Positions 18,933 through 30,900 of a stretch of 64,000 nt of DNA are shown piece after piece; position 1 is the stretch's first letter; the number at the start of each line of letters is the position of its first letter. This DNA comes from Lepas anatifera (Eukaryota > Arthropoda > Thecostraca > Lepadidae): the NCBI GenBank assembly GCA_034440635.1, contig JAOTON010000772.1, positions 516,001 through 580,000 on the forward strand. Direction: 5' to 3'. The notes under the pieces are model-generated. The model ran no database searches, was not told the origin of the DNA, and saw only the letters and a list, made by a program, of their open reading frames with translations. The position numbers and the translations under genes were made by a program.

Positions 18933-21900
18933 ATTCTCTCTCTAATTCTATCTCTCTCTCTCGGTGCATTTGGTCACTGCCTGACACTGGCTTTTTATAT
19001 ATTGTAAGCCAGATTGTTAGGTACAAAGCGGTAAGGTCTTTGAAATCTGTTATATCTGAGTCATAACAAAGTTTCTTCTTTCCAGTTTGATGACCATTTT
19101 ATAGTTGTTTGGTACATGATTGTCACCACACAATTGGGCTGAATCATCTGTTACTGAATTCACTGCATATAAATGTTGCATACCTACATCTAAGCAAAAC
19201 GCTAGCTCCTCTCGGTGCTCCCGCTGTTACAATTTGAAATCTTGGTTAATGCCAACGATATCTTGTCTAAGATGTTACCACCTCCTAAGTTTGCTCCACG
19301 GGTTAATTTTGTTTCCCTCTCCGTTTGCATAATCACCCGGCTATTTTGAAATTCATATGCATTTGTTGAGAATATGCTGAGGTCTCAGGTTCGATTGCGC
19401 TTGCCTGTTTATTTCACTGGGTTTCTTTGCAAGGGAATTTGTCACCTTCGTACTGGGATTTCAACTGAAATAACCATGTCAAGAGCATGGCGAGAAGCCA
19501 CTTAATCGATGTTTCATTTGTCCCTAAGCTCACTGTACGTGAAGAAAAACGGTAGAAATTCCCTGTCGACCCCCACCCGGGTTGTTCACGTGGTGTGAGG
19601 TGACTTTGAGGAAAGGACGTCTTGCCCAAGCCCCGCTGCGTGTGTTGCGCGGACAAATCTGTCTTGCTTGGACTCTTTTGAAACCTACGTAATAAACGTG
19701 GCTTCGGTACTGGCGGCTATAAATGCGCATGACTTGCTTATCTACTGTTTCAACTTTGAAATGTATCGATATATCGATAAAATAGCAGAAGTCGGCCTAT
19801 GTATTTTTGATTCCCATCAACAGCCTCTTTTAGCTACTGGCAATTCATTTGTTTTCGTATTTATTTATATCAGAAATGAACAGTTTTATCGCGAATCTTT
19901 GTTTTGCCAGAACCGGATCTTCCGGTGATCTGGAAATTTTACCTCTAGCTGAGAAATATTAATCGAAACGAAAATTCAGTCATATTAGTCATTTTTCAAC
20001 AGAAATAAACCCAAATACATTATCGTCAATAAAGATTACCCCTTAAACCACTCCAGTCCGGAATTCTACCCAGGGTATCACATTGCCTCTAAAGAATTTG
20101 ATCGTTTACTCCCGAGTGATCTTTCAATGCAATTTTTCAATGGTGACTGAGCTGGGGGGAGGGACATAATGATCGAAATGTGTGAAATTATTGTGGGTTC
20201 AGCATGAGCTGTGGTATACTATCGGTCATGGTACCTTTACCCCTGGCCGCAGTTTGCCCTCCCTCACGAAAAGTAGACGCGGATACTGGATTTCGGATTT
20301 TGGTTGGGAGGGGGATTGTTTCTCAGGGGGAAAATCATCTGTGTGTCGCTGCTCTGAGTGTATGTCTTAAACCTGCAATGAATGTTACGGCTTAAGGTCA
20401 AAGGCCCCTGATAAATAGCATCGGCCCCATACTGACGAAATGGTTCAATGAACCCTCTCATCTGATCCTCCCGATCTGAGAATGTTTCTGGAGGAGTCTG
20501 CTTGCTGAAATGGGCAAGTGTTATATTTTCCCACTTGTTATTATTTATGGACCTTATGTTGTCTTTCAGAACTGCTTTGCAGCGTACTCCAAAGATCGGG
20601 GGAAAGGATGTGGACCTCTACCTGCTCTACGTGCTGGTGACCACTCGTGGAGGATGGGAAAAGGTGAGCTTGCTTGTGAAGCAGGTCAATTTGTGACTCG
20701 TCTTTTGTTAAAGATTAGAGTTGATTGTTGCTTTGGGGTTGATTCATTCTGACCCAGCACAAATGTTCTCAGAATGAATGCATAAATAAACACGGATGGA
20801 TGGATGGATGGATGGATGGATGGATGGATGGATGGATGGATGGATGGATGGATGGATGGATGGATGGATGGATGGATGGATGGATGGATGGATGGATGGA
20901 TGGATGGATGGATGGATGGATGGATGGATGGATGGATGGATGGATGGATGGATGGATGGATGGATGGATGGATGGATGGATGGATGGATGGATGGATGGA
21001 TGGATGGATGGATGGATGGATGGATGGATGGATGGATGGATGGATGGATGGATGGATGGATGGATGGATGGATGGATGGATGGATGGATGGATGGATGGA
21101 TGGATGGATGGATGGATGGATGGATGGATGGATGGATGGATGGACTTTAATTTATATCTTAAGGTCTCATTTAACGTTTTTATTACCGTTGGTAGCAGAT
21201 AAAAGGTTTCAATGACCTATAACAGAATTCAGCCGCAGATTTGTCGTGGCAGTGGTCCATTTGTCCTCTGTTGGTAACATCGGTGCCCAGTTCCGTGCCC
21301 AGTACATGACCCAGGCTCCATTGCCAAATTACGACCCGTATCGGGCGGCCAACTGAGTCCATCAAGGGCTGTTTCCCCAGGACTGTAGCACGGTCTGTGC
21401 TAAAGTGGTGGTGAAATAACGCTTAATGGACTCCGTGATTATCCTGATCGCATTTTGGCCAGGGAAGTAAGTCATGCTGGACTGTCAAAGCTAACGCATT
21501 TATTATTTCATTGTTCGTGCTTTTAGTGCTTTCGCAGCACCTTTGATGTCGTCTCTGTGGAGGGCTTTGAAAATGTTTTAGCGTCTTTATCATACATTTT
21601 CCCGGTAACGGTAGGTTTGTTACAACATGTGTTTAAAGAAAGTTGTTGATTATAAATTGAAACTTATTTTTTTAACGGATAAATCAACCCATTTTGATTT
21701 TAGACCCTATCCCCATTGATTTTTGGTTCGATGGCTCTTGAATGTGAACAAATTTGAGGTTTTCCTGAATAATGACATTGTCATTGTACTCGTTCATATA
21801 TCGTGGGATATCTTTCGAACTGGTTCATACTAGAAAAGGGCAAAATCATCCGACGATGTCTTTCTTGATAAGTTACGGCCAGATTTGGTCAGATTTTGTT

Positions 21901-24900
21901 GAGGGCGTTACCGATGGCCACTTGGTTATCCTGCTTGAGCTCATGTGTTACATTTAGCCTTGGCCGTGACCAGAACCAGGACTTTGGCCAGGACTGTGCT
22001 AAGTGATCCCTGTGTATTTTCAACACTGATTTTATCCATGTATACAGGCGCGCATCCAGGATTTTTGTTTTGGGGGACTCGGCAGACGAAGGGGGGGCGA
22101 GGCGGTGGCAGGCTGATGGGGGGGGTGGCATGGTTGGAAATGGGTGGCAGGTTACTGGGAAAAATTGGCTGGAGAGGGCATTTATCACGTAAAAAAACAA
22201 TATTTGTCTTAGGGTGTAAAATGCAAGTGAAAGGGGCGCAATTATTCTAAACCTGGTCTTCGCTGTTGCAATTAATGTAAAAACCTCAGAGTAAGAAAAC
22301 TGGCGTGGAGGGTATCTTTGTATATGATATATTCCGTGATGGGAGGGGGGCGCCACATTAGAGGCAGAGGTCGAGCCGTTTATAGGGAAGAAGTGGCCGG
22401 TTCTTTAAGCGAGGGGAAGCATGCAAAGACAGGACCGATAGCCAAAGTGGGGAACGGCATGGGGTGCACTTCATAAGCATATCTTTCCCTGCCGAGGGGG
22501 CGGCAGTTTCGGAACAGGGGTGGCTTGAATCACATATTGGTGACTGGTAGATCTTGATGTAGAGGGCGGCACACCATAGGCAGGGGCCGCCAGTCTTACA
22601 TCATGGGCGGCACGTCATATGTTGGGGAAGTACAAAAGGCGATGATGGGCTAAACTTCTTTAGGCCGTGGGGCGGTGGTCCATATATAGGATTTATTCTG
22701 AGGGGGTGGCTCATTAGGGACAGGGGCCGAGCCGTGTATTGCGAAAATGGGGCCGGTCCTATAAGCGAGTAGCGGCATGCCAAGCACTGGGCCGATAGTT
22801 AATTTGGGGAATGACAAATTTTAACGGCATGGTGTGCATGTCACGCGCATGATTTGTTCCTGGTGAGGGGGCGGTAGTTTCGGAACAGGTGCTGTTTGAA
22901 TCACATACTGGGCGACTGCTTCAACGCAGGGGCGGCACGCTATGGGTAGGGGCGGCAAGGTGAGAGTGGAACTGGTACTAAAAGCCAGATAAAGGCTCTT
23001 TTCTGCCCTCAATGGGCGCCTGCGGGGGTCAGTTATTACCAAAACCCATGTCGGGTGCCTTCGGCGCCCGGAATGGGCGAGGGCGGCACATTGAGGTCGA
23101 AGCGTTTGTGGGGGGGGCGCTGCTCCCCCCTTAACACGCGCCCCGCTGGGTCCCTTGCATGACGCGCCCCGCTGGGGGGCGTTTTTCGCCCCCTTCGTAT
23201 CTCGTTCCCCACGAAAGCTAAAGGAAAATTACGGGGGGCGTTCGAAAGCTCTGGACAAGACGAAGAGAATTTGTACGAAGAATTTTTATGTCAGGTCAAT
23301 ATTGAGGTCAGCATAGGTCAAGGAATGCTCCATAGGCTTACAACAAGATCAGTGTACGTTTCCTCTCTAGATTTGCCCTCAGGGGAGCTAGAACAAATAA
23401 TTATGCATCATTGGATTTCTCTCATCGCGGCGAATCGAATTATGTATAATATGACCTTGCTAGGTCAAATAGGCAAAATGACCTGACCTCGACTTAGGTC
23501 AGGGTCACAGAGTGACCTGGTATAGTCGTGTTACATATCAATCGACTCCTCGTGACAATATAAACACAATGCAAGCAAAATGGGAGCTTTATCTCAATTC
23601 AGTGGGAAGTTATTGGCAAAACAATCACTCTCTGCTCCCGTGACCTGATATGACCTTTGAGAGGTCAGATGCTCAAAACCTCAACTTTATCGTCAAGATC
23701 GTGGTAAGAATAGACAGTTTGAGGATTTTCAGCCTTATCTATCCAGTATTTCCTGAGTCCATTCTATTTTTCACCATAGACTTATACTGGGGTGACCAAA
23801 AAATTGACCCCACCTTAGGTCACCAATATTCCGAGATTCCAGATTTGTAGACCGTAATGGCTTCATCATATTGTGGAAGTTTCAAACTGATCGGTTTGCT
23901 AATGTTCCCTGGGCGCTGCCTCAAACTCCTAATTTAACACGCGCATTGACGGGGTCTGAGCCACCTTCGCATTGACGGGGGCGGGTACCCGCCCCTAAGA
24001 TCTCGAGAACCACGGTAGGTAGCGAAAAACGGTAAACGGCGTTGGGCTGCCCATCCACTTCTCCATCGAAAACATTTGAACCATTTTTTTGTCAGGTCAC
24101 ATTTAAGGTCACGAGGTCAAAACATGCCCGTCCTAGGGATAACATGTAAAATTCAGTTTTTTCGGGCATTACATCTGAACAAGTAAAGATAGAGCAAAAC
24201 GACTTGAACTATATGAATCCCTTAGCAAGCCGAATCGAATGATATATAATTTGACCTTGCTAGGTCAAATCAAGGATTTGACCTGACCTGAGGTCAGGTC
24301 AGGGTCAAATTATATAAAATGCATATCATTAGAACCGCAAAGCCCAGGCGAGTCTAATGCAGCTAAAATAAATGCTCTATCACCATCCGTTACTGAGTTA
24401 TTCCGTAAAAACCATTTTTCCATGTATTTCCAATGGAGAGGTCATGCCTCGTACCTGACCTTAGGTCATCGATATCAAAAATACCGGAACATATGTTAGG
24501 GAACTCGGTGGGGCCATTATGTGATATGAGTTTCAATCGGATAAGTTCACCCTGCTCCGACTTATGCTATCTTAAACTTTTTTGAGGTCGGGTCATTTGA
24601 CCTGTACTGGTGACCTGACCTGAGATGACCTAACCTTAAAATTTTAACAGAAGTTGTAAAAATGATGAGGGAAAAGGTATACCAAGTACGGCGGCGCTAC
24701 GCGCCGCGTTTTTCTACTGTCTCCGAAAAACCCGAGGGGGGGGTACCCGCCCCCGTCAATGCGCGTGTTAAGGTTTTGAGGTCGGGTCACTTGACCCTAG
24801 ATAGCTCCTTGACTTGACATGACCTTAACTAAAAAATTTGGTCAGATGTGCAAAATTGATCAGGGATAAGGTACCGTAAGTTTCGTTGTTCTGCGTTTCT

Positions 24901-27900
24901 TCGTTTTTGAGCTATCTGGGAAAAACCAGGAGGGGGGAGAATTTCACCCCCCAGCGGGGCGTGTGTTAAGTGCGCTACTGCATGTATGCTGCAGAGACGC
25001 TGAAATCCTCGCAACCGGATTTCTCTAAGCCAAAAAGGCCGGTCACGTTGACTAACTCACGTGATGAAAATTAATACTGGGCGTGGTACGCTAACATAAT
25101 TGTGTATATTCGGCCTTCGTTATTAGCGCGTTGGCCTTTGAACTCCCGGAGGTCACGTTAAGCCTTTGGTCTCTTGGGAAGATCAGAAGCAGTATCTGAT
25201 GTCTGTTTTGCATGACCTTGCACGACATCCGACAATGCAATGCTACGGCTCGTGACGCGTATAACGGGTAGGTACGTATGTATTCACGATAGCGATCTAC
25301 TGGATTCAGCTTAGTATGTAAGGCATGCGACGTCTAGCATATTTTACATTGCCGCTGATTTTGGAAGAAAAAATCCCTAGTCCTAGAGGCCAGGAGAACG
25401 CGAAGGAAGCCGTTTGCTCTGAAAATAAGATTCCGAGAACAAGGTGTTAGGAGGTCGACAGCATGGGGGGGTGGGGGCAAAACACAGTTTTGCCCGACGT
25501 TTTCCGTGGGGGGGGGGCAAATGCCCTTTTTGCCCCCCTTGGATCCGCCACTGAACCCCACTCCGGAACTTTCTGTTTCGCTATATAGCCCTGGCAGCTG
25601 AAGCGGCCTAAAACGCCCTGTTGGGATCATGTGGCGTGGACACTACCTGAGTGTGGGGGCCTCATTGCGGCCAGTGGCAGATTTGGGAAAAAGTCACACC
25701 TCTTCCAGGACCGCCAGAGCAGAAGCCTTAATTACTGTTTTAGAAATCCCGGCAAGTTTCCTGACTGGTGGGTGATCTGTTGACTGATCCGTACGCGTGG
25801 TGTGGGTTGACGACGTGATGGAACCTCAGCAGTTGGTGCTCCGCAGGCCACTTGTCATGTTTGTTGTTCAACCCGTTCCGGGATTTACGTGCGCTGACTG
25901 AATTAGTGCATAATCGGTTTATGATAATAGATAGTTGGGGCTTAACGACGCATCAACTTCCAAGGCTATACGGCGTTGCCAACTCCCACTGTTGGAAGGG
26001 ATTCGGGGATCAGGTCAACTTTTTCAGAGGTTTTGTCGGGACTCGAACCCGGGACCGGTGGTTTAGGAGATTGAGAAGCTATCCACCAAGTCACCCATCT
26101 CCTGCATTGTCGGTTTCACAGCTGCTATAGAGAAAGTAGCCGTCACATGACCCCACACTTGTGGTTGGTATCTGTTGTGAAAGGCTGTGGAAAAACTGAG
26201 GGGGATATCTTAACACGCGCATTGACGGGGGTCTGAGCCACCTTCGCTTTGACGAGGGGGGGTTCGGGTACCCGCCCCCCTAAGATCTCGAGAACCACGG
26301 TAGGTAGCGAAAAACGGTAAACAGCGTTGGGTTACCCATCCACTTCTCCATCGAAAATATTAGAACAATTTTTTGTCAGGTCACATTTAAGGCCACGAGA
26401 GGTCAAAACATGCCGTAATAGGGATAACATGTAAATTAAGTTTTTCGGCCATTACATCTGAACAAATAAAGATAGAGCAAAACGACTTTAACTTTATGAA
26501 TCCTGCAGCAAGCCAATCAAATGATATATAACTTGACCTTGTAGGTCAAATCAAGATTGGCCTGGCTGGTCGTCGGTAAGGGATGAGGTGGCTTATGATA
26601 GCACTTGTCTTCTAGCCACCGGTCCGGGTTCATCCGGCGGAGCCTCTGAATAAGTCGATCTGATCCCCAAAATCCCTTCCAAAGGGTGGAGTTGGCGAGC
26701 GTGACCTGCAGTTGGTGCTCGTTAAACCCAACAATTATTTAGGTCGGGTCAAATTATATGCAATGCATATCATTAGAACCGCAAAGCCAAGATCTAATGA
26801 AGCTGAAATAAACGCTCTATCACTATCCGTCACTGAGTTATACAATAAAAACCATTTTCCATGTATTTCAATGAGAGGTCATGCCTCGTACCTGACCTTA
26901 GGTCACCGATATCAAAATACCGGAACATATTTTGAGAACTCGGTGGGCCCATTATTGATGAGTTTCAATCGGATAAGGTCACCCTGCTCCGACTTATGCT
27001 ATCTTAAATTTTTTAGGTCAGGTCTACTGGTGACCTGACCTGAGATGCCTAACCTTAAAATTTTCCGAAGTTGTAAAAATGATGAGGAAAAGGCATGAGT
27101 ACGGCTGCGCCGTTTTTCTATCCAAAAACCCTAGGGGGGCGGGTACTCGCCCCCCGTCAATGCGCGTGTTAACGCCCAGCGGGCGTAAGGATATGAATCC
27201 TGTTATCACTGCTACTCTTCTTTAGCAGACGAACAACAGTGATATCAGCGGTGTAGTAGATTCACAGGTCAAACATTTGACGCCTCTTGGATAATGATGT
27301 GTTTAAGGGCCAACTGACTTCGAAATTATGCGCAAGAACATTTCTAATTTGTTTTGGAACGCTGCAATATAATGGGAGCCATCATTGCGAAGTAAAGAGC
27401 TGTACAAGTTGGTGACGTTGCTTTAATTGCCGTCAATATCTGTTCTTCCCATTGTCTATATCATTCTGTTTTCGAGACGTGTGTGTCGCGTGGCAGTTCT
27501 AAGCGCGTGAAAACTTGAAACTCAACATGCGACTGCTTAATAGTTATGTCAGAGGACATTTTTCAGTAGTGATTAGAATCCGTATTTTAGCTGCGATTTT
27601 ATTGTTGCAGTACTCTGTTTATTTTTTTCTGCCCCTATTGTTCTCATTGTGTTCTGTTTACCATCCAAAGAATTGTGAAGTTCATACCCCTAAAGGTTAG
27701 GCACGGCGCCGAAGAAGCCTATCGCGCTAAAACATTTAAATTCAGAGCGTAGTTGGGATCCAACTTGCCGGCCAGGGTCAGCCAAGTCGTAATACTGAGA
27801 ACAGTAATGGTGTTGATCGGCCCCAGGGTACGGTGGGGACCCGACTGAGCCATAGGTCAGTGGTCGGGTTCGGTCTCCGCCGCGGCGGCGCCGTGGCGTT

Positions 27901-30900
27901 GCCGGTGACCGGCGGTGCGTCGGTGGGTTGCGGGAGGCGGCGGCCGCGCCGGCACCGCCGCCGCCCACCTGCCGGCGGGGGCGGGGGCGGCCCTGAACCG
28001 GCGGCGTAGCGGCTGGGGTCGGGGACTCCCCGGGACCCGTCAGCTGACGGGCCGGCCGACGACACTGGCGAGGCAGCCGCAGCCGGCGCCGCGGCGACCA
28101 TTGAGAGCCGGCCGGCGGCGGAGAGCGGCCGCCTGAACCGCCGGTGCCGCCGGGGCAGCGGCCTGCGCGTGCAGGCGGCCGTCCAGCGCGCAGCCCCGCT
28201 CCGCTCGGCCCTGTTCCATAGCCGGCCTGCGCTCTGACGGCGCTTATGGAACAACGGTGCCTATTTCCCACTGAGGAGACGCCCACCACCACCACACCCC
28301 GGCAGAGAGCAGCTTGCTTGACCTCGCCAGCTACACAGCGGGCTGATGGGGCTCTCGCGGATCGCAAACTGTAGACAGCCGCCATTGCTGCTGGGGACTG
28401 AAGTGTACTCACCGTAAAACTTGGTTCAGAAAGCCAACTCTGGCCGTTGACTGTCCTCGAAAGCACTCGATTGTTAAACCTTTGCCTTTTGCATCTGGTT
28501 GGTCCCAGGAAGGTCACCGGGAGGTGCGCTTGCCGGCGGCTAGCTTGCCGTCTCTGTCCTAGATTTCGAAGTGGGGAAAAACTGGGCCCATTTCAAGTCG
28601 AGCTGACGTTCACTGTGCACCTCGGCCGGCTTCTTCGCAACGAAGCAGACTCCTCAAGCTACGCGATACCTTCAGTGGGGTTTTGAACGGATGTGGAACT
28701 TGTTATCTTGTAGAGTATATCGAGAACCTGTGGTGCCGAACCTGACCTTTGATGGAGAAATAATCGGGTCCGAGTAGAAGCCAGTTTCGAGTCAGCGTTG
28801 CTTCGGTTGAATGCCACGCTGCATCACAGGTTCCGCTGTTGGTAGCGGCAGCACGTTCAGAAGCTCGTAATACTCGCATGTCTTCACGTTTAAGGCGGTG
28901 GCGTTCAAGAGCCTTGGTTCACGTGTGTAGTGTCGCTGTAATGAAACAATCTCAAAACGCCTGCATGGTTGTCTTACGATCAACATTGTCAGTGAGCTCT
29001 TGAGCCCGAGCAATTAATTCAAAACGCCCACATTTCGTCTATGCGCTGTGGACGTTTTCAGCCCCATGCACTTATGAACATGCGGCATAAAAGACCTTGG
29101 AACGATGATATTGCGTCAAATGGACCGGGGGTGAATCTGATGCGGAAACTATTTACTTCCTGTTTATACGTCGGATACATGAGCAGCTTCAGTATGCTCT
29201 CTTTACGTACTGGCCTCAGGAGCGTACTTATGTGTAACGGTATTTATGTACTATGTACTAAAACGGTACGTATGTGTACTTATCTGTAACGTATGTGACT
29301 CATGTAATGGGGAGTTCCGAAGGCAGACGACCGTTAGCATGAGTCGATTAGTCATTTTCCCATGCTTGGTTCGTAAATATGGCGTAATAAAGCTGCTCAT
29401 GTGTCCTAGGTAACTGGTTTGGCCGCTACAATTGTGCTCTGGCAAAAAGGAACCATAAAACCAAGGGAACGCTCTTTTCGCGCTCAATGGAAGCTTCAGA
29501 ATTGGGGAAAATGTGCGTAGCATTTGGGCACTGGAATACCTTTTCTCTCCTATTTCATGCCCACCATGTAGTTCAGCGAACACAATTTTGTTTTTAATTT
29601 TCTTATGTATTCTGAAGAATCCGGCGCTACTTCCGTGGAAATATAGGTCGAAGTCCGTTCAGAATTCTTCGAATTTGGTTAAGGGCTGTGTGTCGCCCGG
29701 TATTGTTTTCGTTTATATTTATATCCTCTTACTACTCACACTCAGATAGTTTCTGGAAGCTACATCGCTTAGAGAACAGCGACACGGAAGCTGTTAATGT
29801 TAAAGGGAATGTGGCACCTTCACAACGTGATTTTAACTGAGATAGCCAAGTTGTAAAGCAGGTCGAAAACCCGGTACTCCATATTTCATTTGTCTTGGAA
29901 CTCGATATTTCCGTAGAAAAAGCTAAACCTACCTGACACCAGCCCCCTCACCCCCGTCGCTGGCGGCCATTTTTGTGAGCTACTGGTGTGACGACTATGC
30001 TGACGTCACGATGAGCATCACCAATCGAAGCCCTTGAGCGTTTCAAGTATGGTACTGGTTGCCAATCGTACATCATCCACAGGCTGATATTTATTTCTTT
30101 TCTAAGGAGTATTTTTAAAAACCAAATATTGAGCTTATTGTACGTTTTTCGAGAAATCATGAGTGGTTTCATTATTTTTGACTAAAAGTACGCCTAATTA
30201 CACTAAATTCCAGGATTCGACCAGGTGCCACATTCCCTTTAAAGGGAATGTGGCACCTTCCAACTGATTTTAACTGAGATAGACAAGTTGTAAAGCCAAG
30301 TCGGAAAACCCGGTACCCCATATTGCATTTGTCTTGGAACTCGATATTTCCGTGGAAAAAAGCTAAAACCTACCTGACACCAGCCCCCCTCAGCCCCCGT
30401 CGCCGGCGGCCATTGTTGTGAGCTACTGGTGTGACGACATATGCTGACGTCACGATGAGCATCAGCCAATTGAAGCCCTTGAAGCTTTTCAAGTATGGTA
30501 GTGGCTGCCAGATCGTGACATCATCCACAGGCTGATATTTATTTCTCTTTCTAGAGGAGTATTTTTAAAAACAAAATATTGAGCTTATTGTACATTTTTC
30601 GAGAAATCACGAGTGTTTTCATTATTTTTGGCTAAAAGTACGCCTAATTTCACTAAGTTCCAGGATTCGACCAAGGTGCCACATTCCCTTTAACACATGT
30701 GCTTTTAGAAGTTCATACACTTTCTAAAAGAAAAGAGAATTGAGGTTGAACGGTCATTGACTGCTCACCACGCATTTGACTCTCACCCTGCGCTGCTCAG
30801 ATCTCGTGATGCTGCAGATTGACATGTCTCCTATTAATTGCCCCAGAAGTCACAATTGCATCACAGCGGTCCAAATTCGGTACACCGTAACTGCTCGTAT

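Noticed and set aside
18544..19026. Ser/Leu-rich plus-strand and Arg/Glu-rich minus-strand frames
   Set aside because: They come from the CT microsatellite.
19375..19400. GGTTCGATTGC as a pol III B box
   Set aside because: No A box at the right distance upstream, so probably chance.
20796..21215. Long (Met-Asp-Gly-Trp)n frames in all three plus-strand phases
   Set aside because: They are translations of the pure TGGA microsatellite, not genes.
26030..26110. A functional tRNA gene on the minus strand
   Set aside because: The B box is perfect, but the anticodon arm and acceptor stem do not pair, and its body recurs at 26660. It is better called a SINE.
27690..28517. 275-codon minus-strand frame in the GC-rich block
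   Set aside because: Low-complexity Arg/Pro/Ala composition, overlapping frames on both strands, and no domain or splice logic. High GC simply removes stop codons.
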